Origin: Datura wrightii
Lineage: Eukaryota; Streptophyta; Magnoliopsida; Solanales; Solanaceae
DNA: 64,000 nt
Direction: 5' to 3'
NCBI GenBank assembly: GCA_035772735.1
Contig: JASDFA010000002.1
Span: 930,001-994,000 of the forward strand
Shown: positions 11,628-21,879 of the stretch, one piece after another
How the letters are laid out: each line of letters opens with the position of its first letter
Numbering within the stretch: the stretch's first letter is position 1
Notes under the pieces: generated by a model
The model's input: the letters and a program-made list of their open reading frames with translations, nothing else
The model's database searches: none
Told to the model about the DNA's origin: nothing
Made by a program: the position numbers and the translations under genes

Positions 11628-13413
11628 ATGGTCATCTGATATCAAATAAAGTGATAGGGAGCTCGTCACCAAGCCCTGTAGGTTGCGTGCAGCTAAAAGT
11701 TTGGGCCAAACGGAGATTGTCATTCAAATCTCGAGAAATTCGTGGTCTAACGTACACCGAAAATCGCCAAAATCGTAAATTCTAATTTATGCAAAAAATT
11801 GTGATGCCGATCAACTAAAGTGATAGGGCGCTTGTCACCAGGCCTTGTAGGCTGCACACAAGCAAACTTTGGGACAGAACGGAGACGGTCACTCACATCT
11901 CGAGAAATCCGTGGGCTAACACACACCGAAAATTGCGAAAATCAAAAATTCTCATTTACGCAAAAAATGGTGATGCCGATCAAATAAAGTGAAAGAGAGC
12001 ATGTCACTAGGCCTTGTAGGCTACGCGCAGCTAAAATTTCGGGCCGAATGAAGACGGTCACTCAAATCTCGAGAAATTCGTGGGCTAACATACATCGAAA
12101 ATTGTGAAAATCATAAATTCTCAGTTATGAAAAAATTGGTGATTCCGATCAAATAAAGTGATTGGGAGCTCGTCAATAGGCCTTGTAGGCTACGTGCAGC
12201 TAAAATTTCTGGACAAACGGAGACTGTCATTCAAATCTTGAGAAATCCGTGGGCTACACCGAAAATCACCAAAATCATAAATTCTCATTTATGCGAAAAA
12301 TGGTGATGTCGGTCAACTAACTTGATAGGGAGATCATCACCAGGCCTTGTAGGCTACGCACAACAAAAATTTGGGGCAGAACGGACACGGTCACTCACAT
12401 CTCGAGAAATCTGTGGGCTAACATACACCGAAAATCGCGAAAATCATAGATTCTAATTTATGCGAAAAATGGTGATGCTGATCAAATAATGTGATAGGAA
12501 GCTCGTCACCAGGCCTTGTAGGCTGCGCACAACCGAAATTTGGGGCCGAACGGAGACGGCCGATCAAATCTCGAGAAATTTGTGGGCTAACATACACCAA
12601 AAATTGCGAAAATCGTAGATTCTCATTTATGCGAAAAATAGTGATGTCGTTCAAATGAAATGATAGGGTACTCGTCATCAAGATTTGTAGGCTGCGCAAA
12701 GCAAAAATTTGGAGCCTAACGGAGACTGTCAATCAAATCTCAAGAAATTCGTGCGCTAACATGCACCAAAAATCGTCAAAATCGTAAATTTTCATTTATG
12801 CAAACAATGGTGATGCTGATCAACTAAAGTGATAGGTTGCTCGTCACAAGGCCTTGTACGCTGCGCACAGCTAAAATTTCGGTCCGAATGGAGACGGTCA
12901 CTCAAATCTCGAGAAATTCGTGGGCTAACGCACACCGAAAATCGCGAAAATCATAAATTCTCATTTATGTGAAAAATGGTGATGTCGATCAAATAAAGTG
13001 ATAGGAGGCTCGTCACCAGGGCTTGTAGGTTGCACGCAGCTAAAATTTCAGGCCGAACGGAGATTGTCATTCAAATCTCGAGAAATCCGTGAGCTAACAT
13101 ACACCGAAAATCGCCAAAATCGTAAATTCTTATTTATGCGAAAATGGTGATGCCGATCAACTAAAGTGATAGGACGCTCATCACCAGGCCTTGTAGGCTG
13201 CGCACAGACAAAATTTGGGACAAAATAGAGACGGTCACTCATATCTCGAGAAATCCGTAGGCTAATACACACCGAAAATCATAAATTCTCATTTATGCGA
13301 AAAATAGTGATGCCGATTAAATAAAGTGATAGGGAGATCGTCACCAGACGCAGCCAAAATTTGGGGTAGAACGGAGACGACCGAACACATCTCGATAAAT
13401 CTGTGGACTAACT
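11628..13413 (-). repeat. Diverged, CpG-poor satellite block (orientation B), copy 1
   Basis: About 10.5 units of a divergent lineage of the same satellite. The 169-bp period is kept: CTCGAG sites at 11730, 11899 and 12068 are exactly 169 bp apart. Diagnostic differences from modern units, compared in B orientation, are CCTTGTAGG for CCCCGCGGG, CTCGAG for CTCCAG, AATGGTGATG for AATAGTGATG and AAATAAAGTG for AAACGAAATG. Units differ from each other more than in the flanking arrays. The right edge carries the 27-bp tag that terminates S blocks (13414-13440). A shorter unit at 12250 lacks AACAT compared with the copy at 25.9 kb. Confidence 0.9.
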
Positions 13414-13440
13414 GTTGCTAACTTTCAAACTTTTCAGTGC
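13414..13440 (+). repeat. 27-bp tag identical to the S-block terminus
   Basis: This 27-bp stretch, containing CTTTCAAACTTTTCAG, is identical to the last 27 bases of block S3 (36758-36784) and recurs at 27086-27112. In every place it is followed by satellite GTGTTAGCCC. Here it joins the diverged B block to modern A satellite with no other S-block sequence present. Confidence 0.85.
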
Positions 13441-15242
13441 GTGTTAGCCCACGGATTTCTGGAGATTTGATCGACCGCCTCCGTTCGGCCCCAAATTTTT
13501 GTTGTGCGCAGCCTGCGGGGCCTGGTGACGGGCGCCCTATCATTTCGTTTGATCGGCATCACTATTTTTCGCATAAATGAGAATTTACGATTTTCTCCAT
13601 TTTCGATGTATGTTAGCCCACGGATTTCTGGAGATTTGATCGACCGTCTCCGTTTGGCCCCAAATTTTGGCTGTGCGCAGCCTGCAGGGCCTGGTGACGG
13701 GCGCCCTATCATTTCGTTTTATCGGCATCACTATTTTTTGCATAAATGAGAATTTTTGATTTTCGCAATTTTAGCTGTATGTTAGCCCACAGATTTTTCT
13801 AGATTTAATCGACCGCCTCCGTTCGGCCCTAAATTTTGGTTGTGCGCAGCCCGCGGGGCCTGATGACGGGCTCCCTATTATTTCATTTGATCGGCATCAC
13901 TATTTTTTGAATAAATGATAATTTACAATTTTTGCAATTTTCGGTGTATGTTAGCGCATGGATTTCTGGAGATTTGATCGACCGCCTCCGTTCGGCCCCA
14001 AATTTTGGGTATGCGCAGCCTGCGGGGCCTGGTGACGGGTGCCCTATCATTTCGTGTGATCGGCATCACTATTTTTCGAATAAATGACAATTTACGATTT
14101 TCTCGGTTTTCGGTGAATGTTAGCCCACAGATTTCTGGAGATTTGATCGACCGCCTCCGTTCGGCCCCAAATTTTGGCTGTACGCAGCCCGCGGGGCCTG
14201 GTGACGGGCACCCTATCATTTCATTTGATCGGCATCACTATTTTTTGCATAAATGAGAATTTACGATTTTCGCAATTTTCGGTGTATGTTAGCCCACGGA
14301 TTTCTGGAGATTTGATCGACCGCCTCCGTTCGGCCCCAAATTTTTGCTTGCACTGCCCGCGGGGCCTGGTGACGGGCGCCCTACCATTTTGTTTGATCGG
14401 CATCACTATTTTTTGAATAAATGACAATTTACAATTTTTGCGATTTTCGGTGTATGTTAGCCCACGGATTTCTGCATATTTTGATCGACTGCCTCCGTTT
14501 GGCCCCAAATTTTGGCTGTGCGTAGCCTGCAGGGCCTAGTGATGGGCGCCCTATCATTTCGTTTGTTCGGCATCACTATTTTTTGCATAAATAAAAATTT
14601 ATGATTTTCGCAATTTTCGGTGTATGTTGGCCCACAGATTTTTTGAGATTTAATCGACCGACTCCGTTCGGCCCCCAAATTTTGGCTGTGCGCAGCCCGC
14701 GGGGCCTGGTGATGGGAACCCTATCATTTCGTTTGATCGACATCACTATTTTTTGAATAAATGACAATTTACGATTTTCGCAATTTTCGGTGCATGTTAG
14801 CCCACGGATTTTTCGAGATTTAATCGACCGCCTCCGTTCGGCCCCAAATTTTTGCTATGCGCAGCCCGCGGGGCCTGGTGACGGGCGCCCTATCATTTCG
14901 TTTGATCGGCATCACTATTTTTTGAATAAATGACAATCTACGATTTTCTCAATTTTCGGTGAATGTTAGCCCACGGATTTCTGGAGATTTGATCGACCGT
15001 CTACGTTTGGCCCCAAAAGTTTTGCTGTGCGCAGCCTGCGGGGCCTGGTGACGGGTGCTCTATAATTTCGTTTGATCGGCATCACTATTTTTTGCATAAA
15101 TGAGAATTTACGATTTTCTCGATTTTCCGTGTATGTTAGCCCACGGATTTTTGGAGATTTGATCGATCGCCTCCGTTCGGCCCCAAAATTTGGCTGTGCG
15201 CAGCCCGCGGGGCCTGGTGACGGGCGCTCTATCTTTCGTTTT
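13441..15242 (+). repeat. 169-bp satellite array, orientation A, left flank of EPRV
   Basis: About 10.7 modern units, several with the GCATAAATGAGAAT variant. The sequence is duplicated at 27113-28914 (shift 13672). It ends abruptly in the TTTCGTTT landmark at about 15242, where viral sequence begins; one A of ATCATTTCG is missing at the edge. Confidence 0.95.
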
Positions 15243-15306
15243 ACCGCAGGATCTAATTTAAACATCAATATAAATAAATGAAAACAAAGTTTAATAAACT
15301 TACAAG

Positions 15307-15312
15307 TTTATT
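15307..15312 (-). terminator. Candidate viral polyadenylation signal AATAAA
   Basis: AATAAA on the - strand, about 70-75 nt downstream of the expected transcription start. In caulimovirids the poly(A) signal lies just downstream of the pregenomic RNA start, inside the terminal redundancy. Position and AT-rich surroundings fit, but the sequence is common by chance. Confidence 0.45.
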
Positions 15313-15406
15313 GCATTGGTATCATAAAGAGTACAGCGGAAGCATTCATCTTACAGAGTGTTTTCTTCTCTAAAATTTCTAATGCCTCTCTACTGAATTA
15401 CAAAGC

Positions 15407-15414
15407 CTTATATA
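15407..15414 (-). promoter_or_regulatory. Viral pregenomic RNA promoter, TATA box TATATAAG
   Basis: CCTATATAAGGC on the - strand (15416-15405) closely resembles the TATA region of caulimovirid pregenomic promoters. It lies about 500 bp downstream of the ORF2 stop and upstream of AATAAA, the expected place between the last ORF and the leader. The transcription start should fall near 15375-15385. In this linear copy transcription would run out into satellite after about 140 bp rather than into the viral genes. Confidence 0.7.
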
Positions 15415-15549
15415 GGCGAGAAGAGATAAGGATCATGATAAAGTAAATCTAGATGCCTTCTTTTCATTGGCTCCTTTGGATTTCTTCATCTGCAATCTTA
15501 TCTTGTGGACCCCTTTTGTTTGAGTGGGAATCTCCTTTATCTGAGTGGG

Positions 15550-15598
15550 TTTTGCTTTCCGCAAAGTAGATGCTTTTGCTTTTGCTTTCCGCAAAGTA
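15550..15598 (-). promoter_or_regulatory. Direct 19-bp repeat upstream of viral TATA box
   Basis: TTTTGCTTTCCGCAAAGTA occurs at 15550-15568 and again at 15580-15598 on the + strand, a 30-bp spacing. It lies 135-190 bp upstream of the TATA box in viral orientation. Duplicated motifs in this position are a common form of promoter enhancer; no known factor site is assigned. Confidence 0.55.
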
Positions 15599-15707
15599 TT
15601 GTCGGCTAATAGTTTTTGTCGGCCACGTCTTTTAGTCCTTTTTCAAGACTTAATCAGTGATAATCTCGCGGATCAATTTTATTTGGTTTAGTCACTTCTC
15701 AACTAAT

Positions 15708-15913
15708 AATTCCGGTTCTTTGAACCTCTATCAGTGAGAGTGCAGTATTTTTGGATTTTAATATCCTCAACTGGGACTAATCCGCATAAAACTGTTTCAG
15801 CAAGGACTATGCCAAGGCATTTTTTATCACCCTTTCCTTAGTAATTCCGGTTTCTTTGAAACCTCTACCAGGAAAGCCAATTATTCCAGATTTTAATATC
15901 CTCAATTGGGATT
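15708..15913 (-). repeat. Imperfect ~70-bp direct repeat between ORF2 and promoter
   Basis: Two related ~70-bp stretches start at 15708 and 15843. Both open with AATTCCGG, pass through a TTTGAA-CCTCTA core and close with GATTTTAATATCCTCAA followed by TGGGA. The copy nearest ORF2 ends just before the ORF2 stop codon. Spacing is 135 bp. It is probably a duplicated part of the viral promoter or 3' region. Confidence 0.7.
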
Positions 15914-17254
15914 TTAGTCTGAAAAGGGGTTTAAATAAGACTGTGCTAGACTTTTTGGGTTTAGCATATCTCCATTATCTCCACTATGGGAGGATGATAC
16001 TTCTTCAAGAAGTTGTGAGGCAGACTCTCCGTCTGAGTTGTCTTCTAGATCTGAAAGAGCTTTATGAAGTTTTTTCTTGAGCTCTTCTTTAGAATTTTTG
16101 GTAGATTTCTGGGCTATCTCCTTTTTAAGGGATTGCTTTGAATCATTTTTCTTGATCGCCGGAGTCCATCCTTTGGCGAAAACTTCCTTTGACAAGTAGT
16201 TGATCATGTCAGATTCATGAACTGAAAACGTCCAAGAAATAATGAAAGATATCTTTTTGATAATAAAATATTTGCATAATTTAATATGCTCAGGTAAAGA
16301 AGAGATATCTTTGTCAATTTGAAATTGACCAAACCTGTCGGCAAAGTTTTTGGGGAGGACTTCTGAGTTTCCCCCAAAACAACTCCACCAATCGTAGAAC
16401 CATCTTGGGATGGTCGTGTTGCTTACCTCTGGCCCGTATTTGACGAACCAAGTGTGATTGAACGGCCTCAGGAACAGGAAGTTGAACCATGCGTCCCTGT
16501 AGTCGAACCAGTTATAAGTTTGGGGCCTGAATGGCCTTGACAAATTAATTGGTGTGTGAAGATGAGACACATCCCAATTAAAGGGTGACAGAATTTTCTT
16601 CAAAGTAAATTTAGAATAGGCTATGCTATTTGGATCGGCATCATCACTGAGGACGTGCTCGACATCTATAGAACCTGTATCTACCAGAATGAATTCGTAA
16701 AACTTTCTGGTTTTGATTGGGTTACTGGTTTCAATAAAATTTTGATCAGTGTAAATGGGTCTGATCAGATTTTTAATATCCAGGTTTTCAAATTCCTTAT
16801 CAAGAGCAAGGACTGGAGTAACAAGGACAGAAACGTTTTTAAAAGTCTCTTTGACCTTCGAACTTTTGTCAACCTCTTTACCTTTGGAAGTAACGTTGGG
16901 ATTGACAGCTTGGGCGAAGCTTTCTGGTACCTTGAAGGCATAGCTATCTCTGGTTTGGATTTTAGAGAATCTGGGTTCTCCCGTAGGTGAAGAAGAAGAG
17001 GGCTGAGAATCCTTTTTGAAAGGAGAGGAATTTTGAGGTTTTTCAGCCTTGGGAGCCGGACTAGGAAGTGGTGGAAAAGGGGTTATGGTTAACCTTGGAT
17101 CTAATGGTGGGATCCTGGCTAAGACAGAAAATTTGTTGAGTTCTGGATGGTCATTCAAAGATGGTCGAATTGTGAAAGGGGAGGCTATTGCCTTAGGAAT
17201 ATCCCTTCTGGAGGGACCACTTGATGATGAGGACTTTGGCTTGAGAGGCCTCAT
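15914..17254 (-). CDS. EPRV ORF2, 446-codon protein of unknown function, intact
   Basis: Starts with ATG at 17254-17252, directly after the ORF1 stop TAA (17257-17255) and in the same frame, and runs uninterrupted to 15914. Residues 1-130 are Pro/Ser-rich and look disordered. A folded core at about 140-365 includes a strongly aromatic segment (about 248-290) with NWFDYRDAWFNF and IPRWFYDWW. Residues 370-425 are charged, with a likely coiled coil (SKEELKKKLHKALSDLE). No catalytic motif is visible. Position after RNase H matches the second ORF described for florendoviruses, whose role is unknown; a counterpart of the caulimovirus transactivator/viroplasmin position is possible, but I see no supporting motif. 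It is the only viral gene here without a stop or frameshift. Expression is doubtful because its own promoter lies downstream of it. Confidence 0.8.
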   Translation of the reverse strand: MRPLKPKSSSSSGPSRRDIPKAIASPFTIRPSLNDHPELNKFSVLARIPPLDPRLTITPFPPLPSPAPKAEKPQNSSPFKKDSQPSSSSPTGEPRFSKIQTRDSYAFKVPESFAQAVNPNVTSKGKEVDKSSKVKETFKNVSVLVTPVLALDKEFENLDIKNLIRPIYTDQNFIETSNPIKTRKFYEFILVDTGSIDVEHVLSDDADPNSIAYSKFTLKKILSPFNWDVSHLHTPINLSRPFRPQTYNWFDYRDAWFNFLFLRPFNHTWFVKYGPEVSNTTIPRWFYDWWSCFGGNSEVLPKNFADRFGQFQIDKDISSLPEHIKLCKYFIIKKISFIISWTFSVHESDMINYLSKEVFAKGWTPAIKKNDSKQSLKKEIAQKSTKNSKEELKKKLHKALSDLEDNSDGESASQLLEEVSSSHSGDNGDMLNPKSLAQSYLNPFSD

Positions 17255-18397
17255 TTACCTGTCCTGCAAAAATTCCCTGGTTAGATAATCAGGCAAAGAA
17301 TTTTTTTTTCCTTTCAAGAAATCAATATCAAAATTGAAATTTGATAATAAGGCTTGCCACCTAGCAAATATTTGTTTTGAAACCAAATTTTTAACATCTT
17401 TTTGCAAAATGTCTTTGGCAGATTTACAGTCTACTCTAAGCAGAAAAGTTTTGTTAACTAAATCGTCTTGAAATTTAGTAATGCACAAGACAATAGAAAG
17501 TACTTCCTTTTTGACAGTGCTGTAATTCCTTTGTGTGGAATTCCATACACCAGAAGTGAATCTTACCAATTGTTCAAAATCCTCAGGGGACTTTCTCTGT
17601 TTAAGGATACCTCCATATCCAATGTCAGAGGCATCAGTTTCCACAATCATAAAGGCATCTGGATTTGGGATGCCTAAGCAAGGGAGATCTTTTACGATGT
17701 CCTTGATTCTTCTAACTGCTTTGGTCTGTTCCTCAGACCAAGGACATGGCTTTTTCTTGAGCCTCTCAAACAGTGGCTTGCAGATGTGTCTTACCTTTGG
17801 TATGAAATCTGCAACATAATTAATACTTCCCAAAAATCTTTGTAATTGGGTCTTATCTGTAATGACATCAGGAAAATTGTTTGAGAACTCAATGGCTCTG
17901 CAAATCGGTTTATAAGTTCCTTGGTATAAATCATGACCAAGAAATCTAATGCTTGTTTGAAAAAGCTTGATTTTCTTGGCACTAACGACCAAGCCATTTT
18001 TCTTAACAATATTTAAAAAAGTGTTAAGATGTTTGAAGTGAGAATCTATGTCCTCAGAAAAGATTAACACATCATCTATGTAAACTATGGACATATAGCT
18101 TACATGGTTGAATATGTCATTCATTATTTTTTGAAATTCACTTGGGGCATTCTTCAGCCCAAAAGGCATTACATTCCATTCATATTGTCCGAATGGAACG
18201 TTAAATGCGGTTTTGTATTTATCTTTTTCAGATAATTGAATTTGCCAAAATCCGGACTTCATGTCAAACTTGCTGTAGACATTAGCCTTGTAAGTTCTTT
18301 TCAAAAGATCCCTTTTATTAGGAATCGGATACCTGATCCATTTTAAAACGGAGTTTAAAGGTTTGTAATTTATTACAAGTCTGGGAGAGCCTCTTTC
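17255..18397 (-). pseudogene. EPRV ORF1 segment: reverse transcriptase core and RNase H
   Basis: An open segment between the stop at 18400-18398 and TAA at 17257-17255. The only early methionine-like starts are not ATG, so it is the tail of ORF1 rather than a gene. It would copy pregenomic RNA into DNA. Visible RT motifs include KSGFWQIQL, FGLKNAPSEFQ and the catalytic YIDDVL at 18082-18065. RNase H follows, with the acidic residues in ETDAS (Asp codon 17635-17633), KKEVL (Glu 17506-17504), RVDCKS (Asp 17431-17429) and PDYLTR (Asp 17290-17288). The active-site residues are all present, so the block comes from the upstream stops rather than from loss of motifs. Absence of an integrase domain after RNase H supports a pararetrovirus. 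Confidence 0.95.
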
Positions 18398-18895
18398 CTA
18401 CTCCGCAGCCTTGTTGACATAAAAGGCCGAACAGCTCCATGGGGACTTGGAGGGCCGAATTAATTTGTTTTCCAAAAGTGAGTTGATTTCTGTTTTACAG
18501 AATTCCATTAGTTCATGCCTCATTTGAAAGGGCCTAGCTTTAGTGCTAATGGACCCTTCATTAAATCCATCAACATAAGGTAAATCAACAGTATGGGCTT
18601 TTCTGGCCCAAAAAGCGTTTGGAAATTCAGAACAGATTTCAAATTTAAATTTGTCCTCGAGTTGGGCTATCTTAGTAACCATTCCCGTGGTTTTTAAAAT
18701 CTGTTCTATCTTTTTGATTTTTAAATCATTTTTTAAAAATCCAATTTGGTTGGAAAGATGAAATATTTTAAATGCAGTTTTGTCATGCAAAAATTTGCTT
18801 TCATTTTTTGAAAGTGTCTTGACAAATGGAAATTCAAGGGTTTTTCCCAAAACTTTGGTTTTAATTGATTCAAAACCTGAAATGAAGGGTTTTAT
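18398..18895 (-). pseudogene. EPRV ORF1 segment: N-terminal part of reverse transcriptase
   Basis: In frame with the protease segment before it and the RT core after it, and cut off on both sides by stops (TAA 18898-18896, TAG 18400-18398). It contains KARPFQMRHELMEFCKTEI and NKLIRPSKSPWSC, the usual fingers-region approach to RT motif 1 in Caulimoviridae and Ty3 elements. No ATG suits initiation. The stop at 18400 lies inside the conserved RT region, so it is an inactivating lesion and not a natural boundary. Confidence 0.93.
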
Positions 18896-19195
18896 TTAGG
18901 TGATGAAAGGGATCCCCAATATAATCTCTTCATTTATATTTTTAGTAATAACAAAATCGTTTTTTAAACAAATTCCATTATTACAAATGTGAGCATTAGA
19001 TAACTTGTAGTCAATTAATATACGCTCACCTGTTGCACTATACAGTTTTGTAGTGCCTTTGGTTAGATACTTCGTAGGTACCAATCCTTCGATTATGTAG
19101 TTCCTGTCTGCACCACTGTCTAACAGAGCAATCTTGTTGAGTGTTAGATTACCAATAATTATTTTGATAAAAATATGTGAACTCTGTGGTTTCAC
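18896..19195 (-). pseudogene. EPRV ORF1 segment: retroviral-type aspartic protease
   Basis: About 99 codons in the same frame as the capsid segment upstream, separated from it by TAG at 19198-19196. The catalytic motif DSGAD stands at about residues 26-30, preceded by hydrophobic IALL; the C-terminal ILGIPF matches the conserved G-hydrophobic flap-to-end region of retropepsins. In the virus it would cleave the ORF1 polyprotein into movement, capsid and polymerase products. The first codon after the stop is GTG, not ATG, so independent translation is unlikely. TAA at 18898-18896 ends it. Confidence 0.93.
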
Positions 19196-20620
19196 CTATG
19201 TAATTGCAAGAACTCCTGGTTCTTCATTACCTTGATGAGAAGATTCTGCTTCTTCAATGATATCTGTGTATCTTCTTGGAGAATTAGGATCTTCCTCTGA
19301 GTTAGAAGATTTCTGATCTTCTTTAATTTCCTTTAGCAATTTCTTAGCCAGCTTCTCAACTTCAATGCTGCTAAGTCTTGCCTTGATATCTCTTACTTCA
19401 TCTTTTAAGAGATTTATCTCTTTCCTGAGATCATCAATGGAGGGTTCTTTACTCTTTGCCGAGTCGAATTTTTCCATTACCTGCTTCATGCTGAATGGAG
19501 TGACAGTTGGTCTGTCTTTCTTTTCTTTGAGCATAAGCTTCTGAAGCTCAAGGAGATACTTCCTCCTAGCCTCTTCGTCTTGGATATGCTTGATTGTTGC
19601 GAACAAGGTTTCTGCAGCTTTTTCTGAAAGAACCTTGATAGATTTGCTGTCGCAAAGGCAGAACGCACCATTGCAGTTGCAGTCTGTTGTTGAATCTTCT
19701 GATCCAAATTCTTGTGCTACATTTAAGTAGTCTTCATCAGATTCTCCTTCTTCCGAGGAAGAGTATTCTGATTTAGATTCTTCTTCTTCCAAGATGGAGA
19801 AGAGTTTCTGCCTCATTTCCTCATCAACTCCGAGAAGGTTAATCTTCTTCTTCTTCTTACTGTTTCTTCGACAGTCCGGGGATTTGTGGCCTCTTCTGCC
19901 ACATGTCCAGCAGGTGTCCTCAATAGCCTGGGGTCTTCCTGAACCCTTTCTTCTGGACTTTCTTTCGTCCTTTCTCTTTTTGGACCTTTCCGAGGTCTTC
20001 CTCCTTCTTTTGAAAGGTTCACCTCTCCTGGTTCTTTTGTCTGGTCTGGACGAGGGAGGTTTTAGCATTGGGAAACCAAAGTCTTGGAAGAAGGTTCCCA
20101 AATCTTTGCTGGAATCTCTCTGGTCCTTTTTGATTTGTTCTTTGAGCTTTAAGTCTGTGCAGAGCTCAAGAGCAACAACATTAATAAGACTAATAATGTC
20201 ACCATATGCAAGTTCTGCATACGGGATCTTACCGTCACAACGATCCCTTATCTTGGACCTTACCTTTTCAGCAAAATGAGTTGGAAGTCCGCTGATGAAC
20301 CTTTCTTTCCAATACTCATTGTTGCAATCAGTTCTGATCATGACCTTGTTTAGGAACATATCTTTATACCACCTGAAGTCTGTGAGCTTCTTGCAGTATA
20401 GATTGTTCAGTATTTCCAGACTTCTGTCCTGGAATAATTTGGGTTCACCCACAAAATGTTTGGCGATGCTATACAGTAAGGTTGCCGTAGCATCTTCCTG
20501 TAATTCTTGCCCAACAAGCTCTTGGCCTGCTTCTGTTTTGACGACAGTCTTTAATGCTGTGGCATTAAGGATTTCCTGTTTGTTAGCTTCTGTGAGGTAG
20601 TTATCCCACCAATTCTTAAC
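19196..20620 (-). pseudogene. EPRV ORF1 segment: capsid protein with zinc knuckle
   Basis: The long open segment from the frameshift near 20620 to TAG at 19198-19196. It begins in NWWDNYLTE, the capsid core signature of caulimovirids, followed by DFRWYKDMFLNKV and ERFISGLPTHFAEKVR. A Lys/Arg-rich stretch that could act as a nuclear import signal precedes the RNA-binding zinc knuckle CWTCGRRGHKSPDC (CX2CX4HX4C, about 19911-19870). An acidic Glu/Ser run, a second cysteine cluster CNCNGAFCLC and a predicted coiled coil (KEINLLKDEVRDIKARL) follow. This gives a gag-like structural unit that packages the genome. The upstream part of the capsid region lies in another frame, so the gene is broken. 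Confidence 0.93.
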
Positions 20621-21150
20621 ATGCCAGTAAAACCTGCAATAATCAAACCACAAGCTTCTTTGTCAGTAGAACTTTTCATTTTATAGGCAGTTATATTCAT
20701 GCCTATTTCTTGTAGTTTGGCATAGATCTGTCCTTCAGCCATGCCATCAATATTCCATTCGGTGATGCTGGTTCCGTCAGCAGTACCCTGTGGATAGAAG
20801 TTGTTTTCCTCAAACTGCATGTCTGGGAATGAAGGCCTCTTGTAGAAGTTCCTGTTGTTATGGTGTCTCTTGCTAGAGCTTTCTGCAATGGCACCAATCT
20901 TTTGACCATTACTTTCTCCTTTGCTAAGGTTAAGCTTGGTCAATTCTTCACTGATTTTCTCAAGAAGGTTTTGTCCTTTGAGGTACTTAGGAAAATCCTT
21001 TTTGGAGAATTCGTTTATTTTGAAGGGAGGTTCACTGATAGAAGTGTGAACGGATTTGGAAGGGCTCTGTTTGGAGCTGAAAAGATTAGTTCTAGAAGAA
21101 CTGGGAGAATTTTTGGTTTCTTCTATTTGCTGGGAAACAACATGAAGAAT
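20621..21150 (-). pseudogene. EPRV ORF1 segment: movement-capsid linker and capsid N-terminus
   Basis: Open in the movement-protein frame after TAA 21153-21151 and continuing to about 20551, but meaningful only to about 20620, where KEACGLIIAGFTGM ends and capsid homology continues in the next frame. A single-base indel at or close to 20620 explains the switch. The segment is Ser/Lys-rich at first and then contains TEWNIDGMAEGQIYAKLQEI, the usual approach to the capsid core. No ATG near its start is convincing. Confidence 0.85.
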
Positions 21151-21879
21151 TTAGTTTGTATAATTGTTCTGCTCATAGACTTTGTTCAAATCTTCGGCAG
21201 TAACTGGAGCAGTAGGTTGGCTACTAGATTTTTTGAATGGAGAGGCTTTTATAGTCTCGTCTCTGTAAGGTATTAGGATACCTTCTAATGGAGGAGTGAC
21301 TGAGTTTACCGTCTTCTCCTTAGTATGCCATTGTCTGACAAGCATTTTGAGAGAGGAGCTGCAGTCTCCAAGCTGACCAGTGACTTCGAACCACTTAAAA
21401 AATTCTAGTTCTGTTTTGAACTTCTTCATATCCTTGTACCATTTATCCCTGAAAATGGTCCTTTCTTTTATGGTATAATTTGCTTTATACCATTCCTTTT
21501 TAACCTTATGCTTAGGAAGGTTCCACCACTCAGTTATCTTCTTTTTGTTGATCTCATAATCATCATCTGAAGAGAGAACACCTAAAGAATCTTTTCTTCT
21601 CTGCTCAGGTCTCATTTCGCTGGCAGTAGGGCTGGTTGGTATATCACCTGCATGTTCTTCATAGAAAACTTTAGGAATGGTGTGGGAAAAATCAACGCCG
21701 TGAATTTTCCCTGGTTCACCATCATTATCAAAAGAGTTGCTACACTTATCCTCCCGGGGACAAAAAGAAGAAGGTCTAGCCGAAGACATTCTTCTACTTG
21801 AAGACGCTTGGCTACAAGAGTTGGATCTTAAAAACTTAAGGTTTATAGATCCATCTGGAAATTGGATAACCCTGTCGAT
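21151..21879 (-). pseudogene. EPRV ORF1 segment: central linker domain
   Basis: Follows TAG 21882-21880 in the same frame and ends at TAA 21153-21151. An ATG at 21789 gives 212 codons. Features are a Ser-rich start, then EWYKANYTIKERTIFRDKW and FFKWFEVTGQL, an aromatic and charged segment found between movement and capsid domains in florendovirus/petuvirus-like polyproteins as I recall them, then LEGILIPYRDETIKASPF. Its role is unknown. The in-frame continuity with segments on both sides shows it is part of ORF1. Confidence 0.82.

Noticed and set aside
15317..15324. TGGTATCA on the + strand, start of a tRNA-Met primer-binding site
   Set aside because: Wrong strand for a virus encoded on the - strand and only eight bases match before diverging.
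19794..20279. 161-codon open frame on the + strand
   Set aside because: Antisense to the capsid region; its Phe/Leu-rich composition is the complement of Lys/Glu/Arg codons. The same applies to other + strand frames between 15856 and 22248.
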